The position numbers and the translations under genes were made by a program. 16,436 nt of DNA from JAFGCN01 sp964547015 (GTDB taxonomy: Archaea > Aenigmatarchaeota > Aenigmatarchaeia > QMZS01), in NCBI GenBank assembly GCA_964547015.1, contig CAZJKT010000020.1, positions 1 through 16,436 on the forward strand. The letters are read 5' to 3'. Below, piece by piece: positions 1 to 5,402 of this stretch. The notes beneath the pieces were generated by a model, which was given only the letters and a program-made list of their open reading frames with translations, was not told the origin of the DNA and searched no databases. The number at the start of each line of letters is the position of its first letter. Position 1 is the stretch's first letter.

Positions 1-29
1 TGGGGAACATAAGTTTACGCATAACTTGT

Positions 30-332
30 TCAGCTACTTATGTCGGTGACTATAATTAGTGTTCCTGCACAGATCTCTGCGGTAGGTACTATTATATTAC
101 TTATTCCTGATCCCCAAGGCAAGTCGTATTTATTACCCTTTTGGCCTTCTTCGACTTGTTCAAGCAGTCTTTTTCGGTAATATGTGTCTGCTAGAACCAA
201 GCCCGCAGGAACTATTAAATTGGGGTCGTATAAGGCTCCATAGACTGTGCCTGCAATACCTGCAAGCCCCTCAGCAATAGTGGTTGCTATATATGCCGTT
301 TTGTTCATCGGATTTACATTTACTTTTGTCAT
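30..332 (-). CDS. Small hypothetical protein, probably membrane-associated
   Basis: I do not recognise this 100-residue protein. Hydrophobic stretches lie at about residues 11-32 (Gly/Ala-rich), 38-49 and 79-97, separated by a charged segment (RKR...EQVEEGQKGNK), which suggests a helical hairpin plus a C-terminal hydrophobic segment. No signal peptide, metal site or catalytic motif is evident. I place the start at the ATG at 332. A GTG in frame at 341 is better read as part of the Shine-Dalgarno sequence AGGTGAT, which ends four bases before this ATG. Its promoter and leader (334-378) nearly match those of another unknown gene starting at 7493, so the two may be co-regulated. It is transcribed towards the left edge, and nothing is seen in the 29 bases beyond its stop. 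The gene is likely real; its function is unknown. Confidence 0.6.
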   Translation of the reverse strand: MTKVNVNPMNKTAYIATTIAEGLAGIAGTVYGALYDPNLIVPAGLVLADTYYRKRLLEQVEEGQKGNKYDLPWGSGISNIIVPTAEICAGTLIIVTDISS

Positions 333-333
333 T

Positions 334-378
334 TTTATCACCTAATTATAATAGTATGTATTTATATAAATACTTTTC
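334..378 (-). promoter_or_regulatory. Promoter and Shine-Dalgarno leader, copy A of a shared cassette
   Basis: Read on the minus strand, this 45-base block has a TATA box (TTTATATAAATA, 361-372), an A/T-rich spacer and TTAGGTGATAAA just before the ATG at 332. AGGTGAT is complementary to the usual 16S rRNA 3' end (AUCACCU). The block matches 7446-7490 at 41 of 45 positions by hand alignment without gaps. Other genes in the window lack such a Shine-Dalgarno sequence. Confidence 0.75.
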
Positions 379-423
379 TATCCTTAAATATATATTATAG
401 AGATAACAAGTTTTGAAAGAGAT

Positions 424-1986
424 CTATTTCTTCCTCGTCTCAACAGCCTCTCCGGCATCCTCAAACTTCATCTGCCCGGACATTAGGCTATATAAAATAT
501 TTGGCAAATCAGAAACATTTGCCCTAACCTGCTTTGTCGAGTCCCGGTCCCTTATTGTAACTGTGCCTTTCTCAATTGTTTCATAATCTACGGCAATGCA
601 GTAGGGGGTGCCGACCTCATCCATTCGGGCATATCTTCTGCCGATGCTCCCCTTCTCATCATAAAAACAGGTGTAGCAATCCTTTAGCATCCCAAAAATA
701 TCCATGCCTTTCTCGGCCAATCCGTCTTTTTTTACAAGGGGCAGGATTGCGACCTTAATCGGGGCGAGTTTTGGGTGAAGCTTTAAGACAATCCTCTCAT
801 TTTCCTTATCCTCACAATAGGCATCAATCAAAATGGACAAAAAGGCCCGGTCAAGCCCTTGAGAAGGCTCAATAACATGGGGGGTAACTTTTTCTTGAGT
901 TACATCATCAAAATAGGTCAAATCCTTCTTTGAAAACTCCATATGTTGCTTTAAGTCAAAATCCGCCCTGTTGCTCATTCCATGAATCTCCTTCCAGCCG
1001 AATGGGAATTTATATTCAACATCCCAGCAGTCTGCGGCATAGTGCGCCCTCTCATCAGAAAGGTGCTGGCGAAGCCGGAGCTTTTCCAGGCTTATGCCCA
1101 TATCAATGAACCATTTAAGGGTTTCATAGAGCCAGTAAGCGTGCCATGCCGTAGAAATTACCTTTTTGCCAATAGCATCTTTAACCGACATCAGGGCCAT
1201 ATCCGAGCCGCTTTTTTGCGCCGGCTCGTCCAAAACAAGCATTTTAAACTCAAGCGCCTCTTTTGTAAGGTAGGGGCAGTCATCAAGCTTTTTGGGGTGG
1301 ACAAAATATTCTATTTCCATCTGCTCAAACTCTCGAAGGCGAAACAAAAAGTCCCTTGGCGATATTTCGTTTCGATAGGCTTTTCCTATTTGGGCGATTC
1401 CGAAGGGCAATTTTACCCTTGAGGTCTCAACCACAGGCTTGAAATTTGTAAAGATAAGCTGAGCGGTTTCGGGGCGAAGGTAGGCTACATGGGCGTCATC
1501 TTCCACAGGGCCGACAAAAGTCTTGAACATCAGATTAAATTTTCGGGCTGGGCTGAAGTCCCCCTTGCATTTGGGACAGGTTATGCTTTTTTCCGCCACA
1601 ATCTCATTAAACTGCTCCAAACTCCAACCGTCTGCGGAAATACCCAAAACATCCTCAATTAAGTGGTCGGCGCGGATTCGGTAGCCGCATTTTTTGCAGT
1701 CAAAAAGAGGGTCGGTAAATCCCGCCAGGTGTCCCGAGGCCTCCCATACCTTAGGGTGGTTTATTGTGCAGGCATCAATGCCTAAAACATCAGGCCGCCC
1801 TCGGACAAACCGGCTCCACCAAAAATCCTTAATCGCCATTTTCAGTTCGGCGCCCAAAGGCCCGTAGTCATACATTCCGGCAAGGCCTCCGTAAAGCTCG
1901 CAGGAGGGGAAAACAAACCCCTTTCTCTTGCACAGGTTTGTGATTTTCTCCAAGGTCTCTGCCTTTTCTTTCTCAATAACCGCCAT
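424..1986 (-). CDS. glyS: Glycyl-tRNA synthetase (class II, archaeal/eukaryotic dimeric type)
   Basis: Charges tRNA-Gly with glycine using ATP, in the cytoplasm. The 520-residue protein begins with the family-typical segment CKRKGFVFPSCELYGGLAG and YDYGPLG (about 19-44). A zinc-ribbon-like insert carries C97/C100 and C137/C140. RPETAQ lies near 171-176. Class II motif 2 is GKAYRNEISPRDFLFRLREF (201-220), and motif 3 includes GLDRAFLSILIDAY near 400. The C-terminal anticodon-binding domain starts with KLAPIKVAILPL. Length is slightly short for archaeal GlyRS but all expected domains are present. The ATG at 1986 sits about 26 bases from an ATAAATAA box on the minus strand, consistent with a leaderless transcript. 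It is divergent from the uS19 gene. Confidence 0.97.
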   Translation of the reverse strand: MAVIEKEKAETLEKITNLCKRKGFVFPSCELYGGLAGMYDYGPLGAELKMAIKDFWWSRFVRGRPDVLGIDACTINHPKVWEASGHLAGFTDPLFDCKKCGYRIRADHLIEDVLGISADGWSLEQFNEIVAEKSITCPKCKGDFSPARKFNLMFKTFVGPVEDDAHVAYLRPETAQLIFTNFKPVVETSRVKLPFGIAQIGKAYRNEISPRDFLFRLREFEQMEIEYFVHPKKLDDCPYLTKEALEFKMLVLDEPAQKSGSDMALMSVKDAIGKKVISTAWHAYWLYETLKWFIDMGISLEKLRLRQHLSDERAHYAADCWDVEYKFPFGWKEIHGMSNRADFDLKQHMEFSKKDLTYFDDVTQEKVTPHVIEPSQGLDRAFLSILIDAYCEDKENERIVLKLHPKLAPIKVAILPLVKKDGLAEKGMDIFGMLKDCYTCFYDEKGSIGRRYARMDEVGTPYCIAVDYETIEKGTVTIRDRDSTKQVRANVSDLPNILYSLMSGQMKFEDAGEAVETRKK

Positions 1987-2133
1987 AATAAGGATAGCAG
2001 ATAAGCTTATTTATCGTTTAAGCAGGCTTTTTGCGCGATTTTGGCGCAAATTCCTAAAAATCCACTCTCTTTTGCCGGATATGCAGGAAATTGCAATTTG
2101 CAGATACTCTTTTAATTTTTAACCACTTAGATT
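1987..2133. promoter_or_regulatory. Divergent promoter region between GlyRS and uS19 genes
   Basis: The gap holds two TATA-like boxes. One (around 2009-2018, TTATTTATCG on the plus strand) faces left, 23-32 bases from the GlyRS start. The other (around 2109-2122, TTTTAATTTTTAAC) faces right, about 12-25 bases from the uS19 start. Neither start has a Shine-Dalgarno sequence, so both transcripts are probably leaderless or nearly so. Confidence 0.55.
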
Positions 2134-2520
2134 ATGGCAGAATTCTTGTACCGAGGGAAAAATCCCGAAAAACTATCAAGAGAGGAATTTATAGAGCTCC
2201 TTCCTTCAAGAGAGGCTAGAAAAGCAAAAAGGGGATTTACTCCCGAAGAAAAAAGGCTTCTTGAAGAACTAAAAAAGCAAGATGGAAAGAAGGGGAGCGC
2301 ATTTATCAAGACTCACTGCAGGGATATGATCATACTTCCTGAAATGATTGGGCACAAAATCGGAATACACAAGGGAAATGAGTTTAGGGCCGTTGACATA
2401 AAGCCTGAAATGGTTGGCAGAAGGCTTGGCGAGTTTGCCCTTACAAGGTCTGCTTTGAAGCACGGCGCGGCGGGAATTGGAGCATCGCACGGGACTAAAT
2501 TCTCGGCCTCCAAGAAGTAA
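2134..2520 (+). CDS. rpsS: 30S ribosomal protein S19 (uS19)
   Basis: Small-subunit head protein that contacts 16S rRNA near the decoding-site A region. The 128-residue protein has the archaeal-type N-terminal extension (FLYRGKNPEKLSREEFIELL), then the conserved core: THCRDMIILPEMIG (about 60-73), IGIHKGNEF and PEMVGRRLGEFALTR (91-105), ending in a basic tail with HGAAGIGASHGTKFSASKK. Length is normal for archaea. uL22 follows after five bases, preserving the canonical S19-L22 order. The usual upstream L2 gene is replaced by a divergent GlyRS gene, and S3 does not follow. Confidence 0.96.
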   Translation: MAEFLYRGKNPEKLSREEFIELLPSREARKAKRGFTPEEKRLLEELKKQDGKKGSAFIKTHCRDMIILPEMIGHKIGIHKGNEFRAVDIKPEMVGRRLGEFALTRSALKHGAAGIGASHGTKFSASKK

Positions 2521-2525
2521 TCACT

Positions 2526-3269
2526 ATGTACAGCAAAGAAGTTAAGGGTAATACGGCAAAAGCCTGCAATTATAATGCGAGAGTTTCAACAAAATCCTCA
2601 AAAGTTGTGTGCAAAAGAATAAGTGGCATGGGCCTGAATAAGGCAAAGGCTTTTTTGGAGGGGCTTATTTCACAAAAAAACAGCATCAACGGGAAATATT
2701 ACACAAAGGTTTCCCTTGAGATTTTGGAGCTTACAAAATCAGCTGAAAAAAATGCGGAATTCAAAAACCTTGACCTCTCAAATATGTTTGTTGCGCACAT
2801 TGCCTCCCAGAATGGGACTACTATGAGGAGAAGGAGGCACAAGTCAAAGCTTGGAAACCAGATTAAGGCAACCCACCTTGAAATTATATTAAAAGAGAGG
2901 GAAATTGTTGGCTCAAAGGCATTAACAAAAGACGAAAAGGCAGAGCCTTTGAAAGAAGAAATCCAAAAAGAGACACAAAAAGAGACACAAAAAGAGACAC
3001 AAAAGGAGACACAAAAGGAGACACAAAAAGAGACACAAAAAGCGACCCAAGAAGAGGCGGTAAAATCTGCGGATGAGGGGAAGAAAAAGGCGGTTGAAGC
3101 GGTAAAAGAGGCAATTGCAGAGAAAGCAAAAGAGGAGATAAAAGCCAAATCCGCGGAAAAAAAGGCCCCAGAAACAAATGAAGGCGAGCTTAAAGAAGCT
3201 AAAGCCGAGAAAAAGCCAAAGGAAAAGGCCGAGGATAAAAAAGGCCCTGCCGGAGCTGAAGGCAAGTAA
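2526..3269 (+). CDS. rplV: 50S ribosomal protein L22 (uL22) with long repetitive tail
   Basis: Large-subunit protein that lines the nascent-peptide exit tunnel. Residues 1 to about 135 form the archaeal uL22 core: KACNYNARVSTKSSKVVCKRI, GMGLNKAKAFLEGLI, then the tunnel-hairpin and C-terminal region with TTMRRRRHKSKLGNQIKATHLEIIL. Archaeal uL22 is usually about 150-160 residues; this one has 247. The extra 90 or so residues begin with seven tandem four-residue units (KETQ, the last KATQ; about 148-175) and continue as a Lys/Glu/Ala-rich stretch, predicted to be disordered or a charged single helix. The 12-bp DNA repeat is nearly exact, suggesting recent slippage. It is in an operon with uS19 and is the last gene of the pair. 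Confidence 0.95.
   Translation: MYSKEVKGNTAKACNYNARVSTKSSKVVCKRISGMGLNKAKAFLEGLISQKNSINGKYYTKVSLEILELTKSAEKNAEFKNLDLSNMFVAHIASQNGTTMRRRRHKSKLGNQIKATHLEIILKEREIVGSKALTKDEKAEPLKEEIQKETQKETQKETQKETQKETQKETQKATQEEAVKSADEGKKKAVEAVKEAIAEKAKEEIKAKSAEKKAPETNEGELKEAKAEKKPKEKAEDKKGPAGAEGK
2964..3050 (+). repeat. 12-bp tandem repeat encoding KETQ units in uL22
   Basis: About seven copies of the 12-base unit CAAAAAGAGACA, in frame with the uL22 gene, each encoding Q-K-E-T. Copies differ mainly by silent AAA/AAG changes; the last unit has GCG for GAG and ACC for ACA. Near-identity at silent positions points to recent replication slippage. Confidence 0.9.
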
Positions 3270-3280
3270 TAGAAGTAATA

Positions 3281-3330
3281 GGTTAAGCTACCCTACAGGA
3301 ATATTTTAGCAGTTGATTCTACAGCTAACC
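3281..3330 (+). other. Weak inverted repeat after uL22
   Basis: GGTTAAGCT at 3281-3289 can pair with AGCTAACC at 3323-3330 apart from one bulged A, with a loop of about 33 bases. It lies 12 bases after the uL22 stop and before the next promoter. It could influence termination, but the long loop and lack of a T-run make this uncertain. Confidence 0.25.
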
Positions 3331-3387
3331 GGAATATTTCAATATAGCTTATCTTCCCTTTAAATATATGCCTTTCTGTATTTGTTT

Positions 3388-3882
3388 ATGGAGAAGCTGC
3401 ATCCCGGAGCAAGATGGCAATTTAGGGTAGATGCCTATCTGGGCGGGCTTTTTTTGGCATTTATTCTGTTTTGGATGATTTTTCCTGTAATATTTAGGAC
3501 AGCATCAGAAAAGAGTTTCATAGGCGCCCTTTATCCTTACCTGTTTGCGTATATTGCCTTGGTTTTGGCCTTAGGTGAGCTTTATGCAAGGCTTTCTTAT
3601 AACAACTGGGCTTATGAGTTTACAGAAGACGGGTTTAAAAAGGAGAGGGGGATTATATGGAAAAAGTACAGCAGCATACCTTATGAAAGAATTCAGAATG
3701 TGGATATACACCGGGGCATAATAGCCAGAATGCTTGGATTTTCAACACTTATGATTCATACTGCGGGCTATTCAGGAATGCCAAGCCCCGAAGGCCATAT
3801 TCCTGCATTAAGTATAGAGGATGCCGAAAAATGGAGAAACTTTCTGACAAATAAGGTTTCGGGCAAAAAGGCCTCAAAATGA
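3388..3882 (+). CDS. bPH2 (DUF304-type) PH-domain membrane protein, copy 1
   Basis: Two hydrophobic segments (about residues 18-36 and 47-64) are followed by a bacterial/archaeal PH-like domain (bPH2, Pfam PF03703 family by recognition). Its signature is YERIQNVDIHRGIIARMLGF then STLMIHTAG (about 102-131). Related bacterial YdbS/YdbT proteins are membrane-bound and of poorly defined role, so no specific function is assigned. I choose ATG 3388 over the in-frame TTG at 3382. The paralogue begins MKKMHPGA, matching MEKLHPGA here, and a TATA-like box (TTTAAATATATG, about 3359-3370) lies the right distance for a leaderless start. It overlaps the next gene by four bases (ATGA), so the two are translationally coupled. 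Confidence 0.85.
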   Translation: MEKLHPGARWQFRVDAYLGGLFLAFILFWMIFPVIFRTASEKSFIGALYPYLFAYIALVLALGELYARLSYNNWAYEFTEDGFKKERGIIWKKYSSIPYERIQNVDIHRGIIARMLGFSTLMIHTAGYSGMPSPEGHIPALSIEDAEKWRNFLTNKVSGKKASK

Positions 3883-4397
3883 AAAAAATGCATCCCGGGG
3901 CTCTCTGGCTATTTAGGCTTCAGATACTATTTCCCCTTTTACTCCCCGTTTTATTTATTAGCCTTTTTATGTTTGGCGCTTTTTTCTCAAGTGCTGCCTT
4001 TAAGCTCATGTTTTTGGGCCCTATTGCTCTTTTAGCATTGTTAACTGAGGTTTATGCCCGAATGTCCTATAATCGCTGGCTTTATGAGCTAAAGCCCGAT
4101 AGCATAAGAATTGAGAAGGGCATTATATGGAAGAAGTATGTATCAATACCATACGCCAGGGTCCAAAATATAGATATACGGCGGGGAATAGTTGCCCGCA
4201 TATTTGGTTTTTCCTCGCTTTTCATAGAAACTGCAGGCCGCTCTGCAATTGCCTATAGAGGATATGGAGGCCGGGGGGGAAATGCTTACCAAAGTGAAGG
4301 CTATCTGCCGGCTTTAGGGATAAAGGATGCCGAGGGGCTTAGGGATAGGATTATGGCCAAGATTAAGAATGCCCCTAAAAGCAGGCAAGGGCTGTAA
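3879..4397 (+). CDS. bPH2 (DUF304-type) PH-domain membrane protein, copy 2
   Basis: This 172-residue paralogue of the preceding gene has the same order: basic N-terminus with HPGALWLFR, two hydrophobic segments (about 13-35 and 40-58), then the PH-like domain with YARVQNIDIRRGIVARIFGF and SLFIETAGRS. The two proteins align end to end. Shared stretches include EKGIIWKKY (RGIIWKKY in copy 1), SIPY and EGHIPAL/EGYLPAL near the end. Copy 2 has a small Gly/Tyr-rich insertion (RGYGGRGGNAYQ) absent from copy 1. The start codon overlaps the upstream stop (ATGA). A heteromeric membrane complex of the two is plausible but is inference. Confidence 0.85.
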   Translation: MKKMHPGALWLFRLQILFPLLLPVLFISLFMFGAFFSSAAFKLMFLGPIALLALLTEVYARMSYNRWLYELKPDSIRIEKGIIWKKYVSIPYARVQNIDIRRGIVARIFGFSSLFIETAGRSAIAYRGYGGRGGNAYQSEGYLPALGIKDAEGLRDRIMAKIKNAPKSRQGL

Positions 4398-4477
4398 TAA
4401 TCTCATTTAAGGTTTAAATGGACCCGGTGGGATTTGAAGTCATGGAAGCATTTCTTTCCTTTTAGTCAATTAAAGTT

Positions 4478-4550
4478 GTATTTCCGCGAAGCGGGAATAC
4501 CCCCTTCATTTGCCATAGGCAAATGGGACACCGTTTTGCGAAGCAAAACG
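4478..4550 (-). repeat. Three packed triloop hairpins inside the tRNA-Ala intron
   Basis: Three palindromes follow one another. CGTTTTGC-GAA-GCAAAACG spans 4532-4550. CATTTGCC-ATA-GGCAAATG spans 4507-4525. GTATTTCCGC-GAA-GCGGGAATAC spans 4478-4500, with one T-G wobble on the plus strand that is an A-C mismatch in the RNA. Each has an 8-10 bp stem and a three-base loop. Two share the core GCGAAGC, known as an unusually stable DNA mini-hairpin. Confidence 0.85.
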
Positions 4551-4570
4551 AATGTTTCTTTGACGTAGAG

Positions 4571-4594
4571 GACTTTCTTTTGGGAAAGAAAGTC
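4571..4594 (-). repeat. Intron hairpin 1 (10-bp stem, 4-nt loop)
   Basis: GACTTTCTTT (4571-4580) and AAAGAAAGTC (4585-4594) are perfect inverted copies around a four-base loop. It lies just inside the 5' end of the tRNA-Ala intron. Confidence 0.9.
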
Positions 4595-4760
4595 TTCTCC
4601 CACGGCCTCCTGCTTGCAAAGCAGGCGATCTACCACTGATCTACAGGCCCATATATAAATATATGAAAAATTTATGGGTTATGGATTATCCAAAAAGCCC
4701 CGAATAAGTTATTGGGTGGGGTTTGCAAAGCCATATTAAATTTTCGGCCTTAATATTTAA

Positions 4761-5315
4761 ATGGAGATGAAGTTTAAGAGCCATAAAGGCTACGCAGAAG
4801 TGGATCTTAAGGATACAAGCCCGAGTTTCGCAAATGCCCTAAGAAGGATAATGCTTACCGAGATTGCGCTCTCAGCAATAGATGAGGTAAGGATAACCGA
4901 GAACAATTCAGCTTTGCAAGACGAAATTCTTACTCACAGAATCGGGCTGATACCGGTAAAAGGCGATGGAGAATTCAGGCTAAAGGTGGAAGGGCCTTTG
5001 CCTGTAGTTTCTGCAAACCTCCAGCCGATAAAAGGCGATGCGCAGATAGACAATATGGATATACCAATTGTCGAACTATTGGAAAACCAAATGATAGACC
5101 TTACCTGCTCCACAAGGACAGGGACAGGCAAAGAGCATGCAAAGTGGCAGGCCGCGGTTGTGGGCTACCAATACAAAAACCCAAATAGCATCAAGATGAC
5201 TATTGAGAGCTGTTCAACCCTCCCTGAAGATGAACTGCTAAAAAGAAGCCTTGCCATACTCAAAAACAAAGCCCAGGAATTCAAAGAGGCGGTTTCTAAG
5301 TATAAATCATTGTAA
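4761..5315 (+). CDS. rpo3: DNA-directed RNA polymerase subunit Rpo3 (RpoD)
   Basis: Assembly-platform subunit of archaeal RNA polymerase, equivalent to bacterial alpha and eukaryotic RPB3; it pairs with Rpo11. Recognisable motifs are PSFANALRRIMLTEIALSAIDEV (about residues 22-44) and LQDEILTHRIGLIPV (52-66). The N-terminal dimerisation domain, insert domain and C-terminal helix (LLKRSLAILKNKAQEF) are in order. At 184 residues it is short. Only two cysteines (in TCST and ESCST) are present, so the iron-sulfur-bearing D3 domain of some archaeal homologues is absent. A second ATG at 4767 is an alternative start. A TATA-like ATATTAAATT around 4733-4742 suits either. It stands alone rather than in the usual S13-S4-S11-Rpo3 cluster. 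Confidence 0.96.
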   Translation: MEMKFKSHKGYAEVDLKDTSPSFANALRRIMLTEIALSAIDEVRITENNSALQDEILTHRIGLIPVKGDGEFRLKVEGPLPVVSANLQPIKGDAQIDNMDIPIVELLENQMIDLTCSTRTGTGKEHAKWQAAVVGYQYKNPNSIKMTIESCSTLPEDELLKRSLAILKNKAQEFKEAVSKYKSL

Positions 5316-5321
5316 ATTCTC

Positions 5322-5336
5322 ATTTTAATTTAATTT
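5322..5336 (+). promoter_or_regulatory. TATA-like box upstream of the flavoprotein gene
   Basis: ATTTTAATTTAATTT lies about 29 bases before an ATG at 5358 but about 74 bases before the flavoprotein start at 5403. Transcription therefore probably begins near 5355, leaving a short 5' leader unlike most genes here. Confidence 0.5.
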
Positions 5337-5357
5337 GTTTTTGCGTCAAGACTACTA

Positions 5358-5381
5358 ATGGCTAGGCCGGGCAGGGCCTAA
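5358..5381 (+). CDS. Possible 7-codon leader ORF (MARPGRA)
   Basis: ATG GCT AGG CCG GGC AGG GCC TAA begins at the spacing expected for a leaderless start from the TATA-like box at 5322-5336 and ends 21 bases before the flavoprotein gene. It contains a perfect hairpin, TAGGCC (5363-5368) pairing with GGCCTA (5375-5380) around a six-base loop. It may be a leader peptide or chance; sequence alone cannot decide. Confidence 0.3.
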   Translation: MARPGRA

Positions 5382-5402
5382 AACTCCGAAGAATGTACGA
5401 CT

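Larger units (their letters stand above)
4439..4598 (-). other. 160-nt non-canonical tRNA intron (position 53/54), BHB-like
   Basis: The insert between T-stem base G53 and T-loop base U54 has unambiguous junctions, because shifting either way breaks the tRNA consensus. Around the junctions a bulge-helix-bulge-like fold forms. Exon CGUG (48-51) pairs with intron CAUG (4444-4441). Bulge GG^A holds the 5' splice site and bulge AC^U the 3' site. Intron GAAG (4597-4594) pairs with CUUC (4448-4445). Both junctions fall between the second and third bulge base, as I recall for archaeal tRNA-splicing endonuclease. The outer exon helix is absent, so this is a relaxed motif. No U-G pair at the ends supports a group I intron. 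Confidence 0.8.
4419..4650 (-). tRNA. tRNA-Ala (anticodon UGC) interrupted by a T-arm intron
   Basis: Read on the minus strand, exon 1 (4650-4599) gives acceptor GGGCCTG, D arm GATC-AGTGGTA-GATC, anticodon arm CCTGC-TTTGCAA-GCAGG with anticodon TGC, variable AGGCC, and the 5' half of the T stem, GTGGG. Exon 2 (4438-4419) gives T loop TTCAAAT, CCCAC, acceptor CGGGTCC and discriminator A. All four stems pair, and the acceptor contains the G3-U70 pair that defines alanine tRNAs. CCA is not encoded. A 160-nt insert separates positions 53 and 54. A TATA-like stretch (CATATATTTATATATG) lies just upstream of the 5' end. The 363-base CDS-free gap 4398-4760 is explained by this gene and flanking promoters. 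Confidence 0.9.

Noticed and set aside
333..341. GTG at 341 as the start of the leftmost gene
   Set aside because: This GTG is embedded in the Shine-Dalgarno AGGTGAT, and the matching cassette at 7446-7490 places the start at the downstream ATG.
982..1422. 146-codon plus-strand open frame inside the GlyRS gene
   Set aside because: Antisense to conserved GlyRS motifs, with no recognisable domain or promoter.
2699..3265. 188-codon open frame on the minus strand across uL22
   Set aside because: It is antisense to the Lys/Glu/Ala-rich tail and reads as Ser/Phe/Ala-rich low-complexity sequence, the usual shadow of such a tail.
4478..4594. CRISPR array
   Set aside because: The palindromes differ in sequence, are not evenly spaced direct repeats, and no cas gene is near.
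4439..4598. Group I intron in tRNA-Ala
   Set aside because: The 5' exon ends in G, not U, and the intron ends in C, not G. It is also too short, and no conserved core is evident. The bulge-helix-bulge fit is better.
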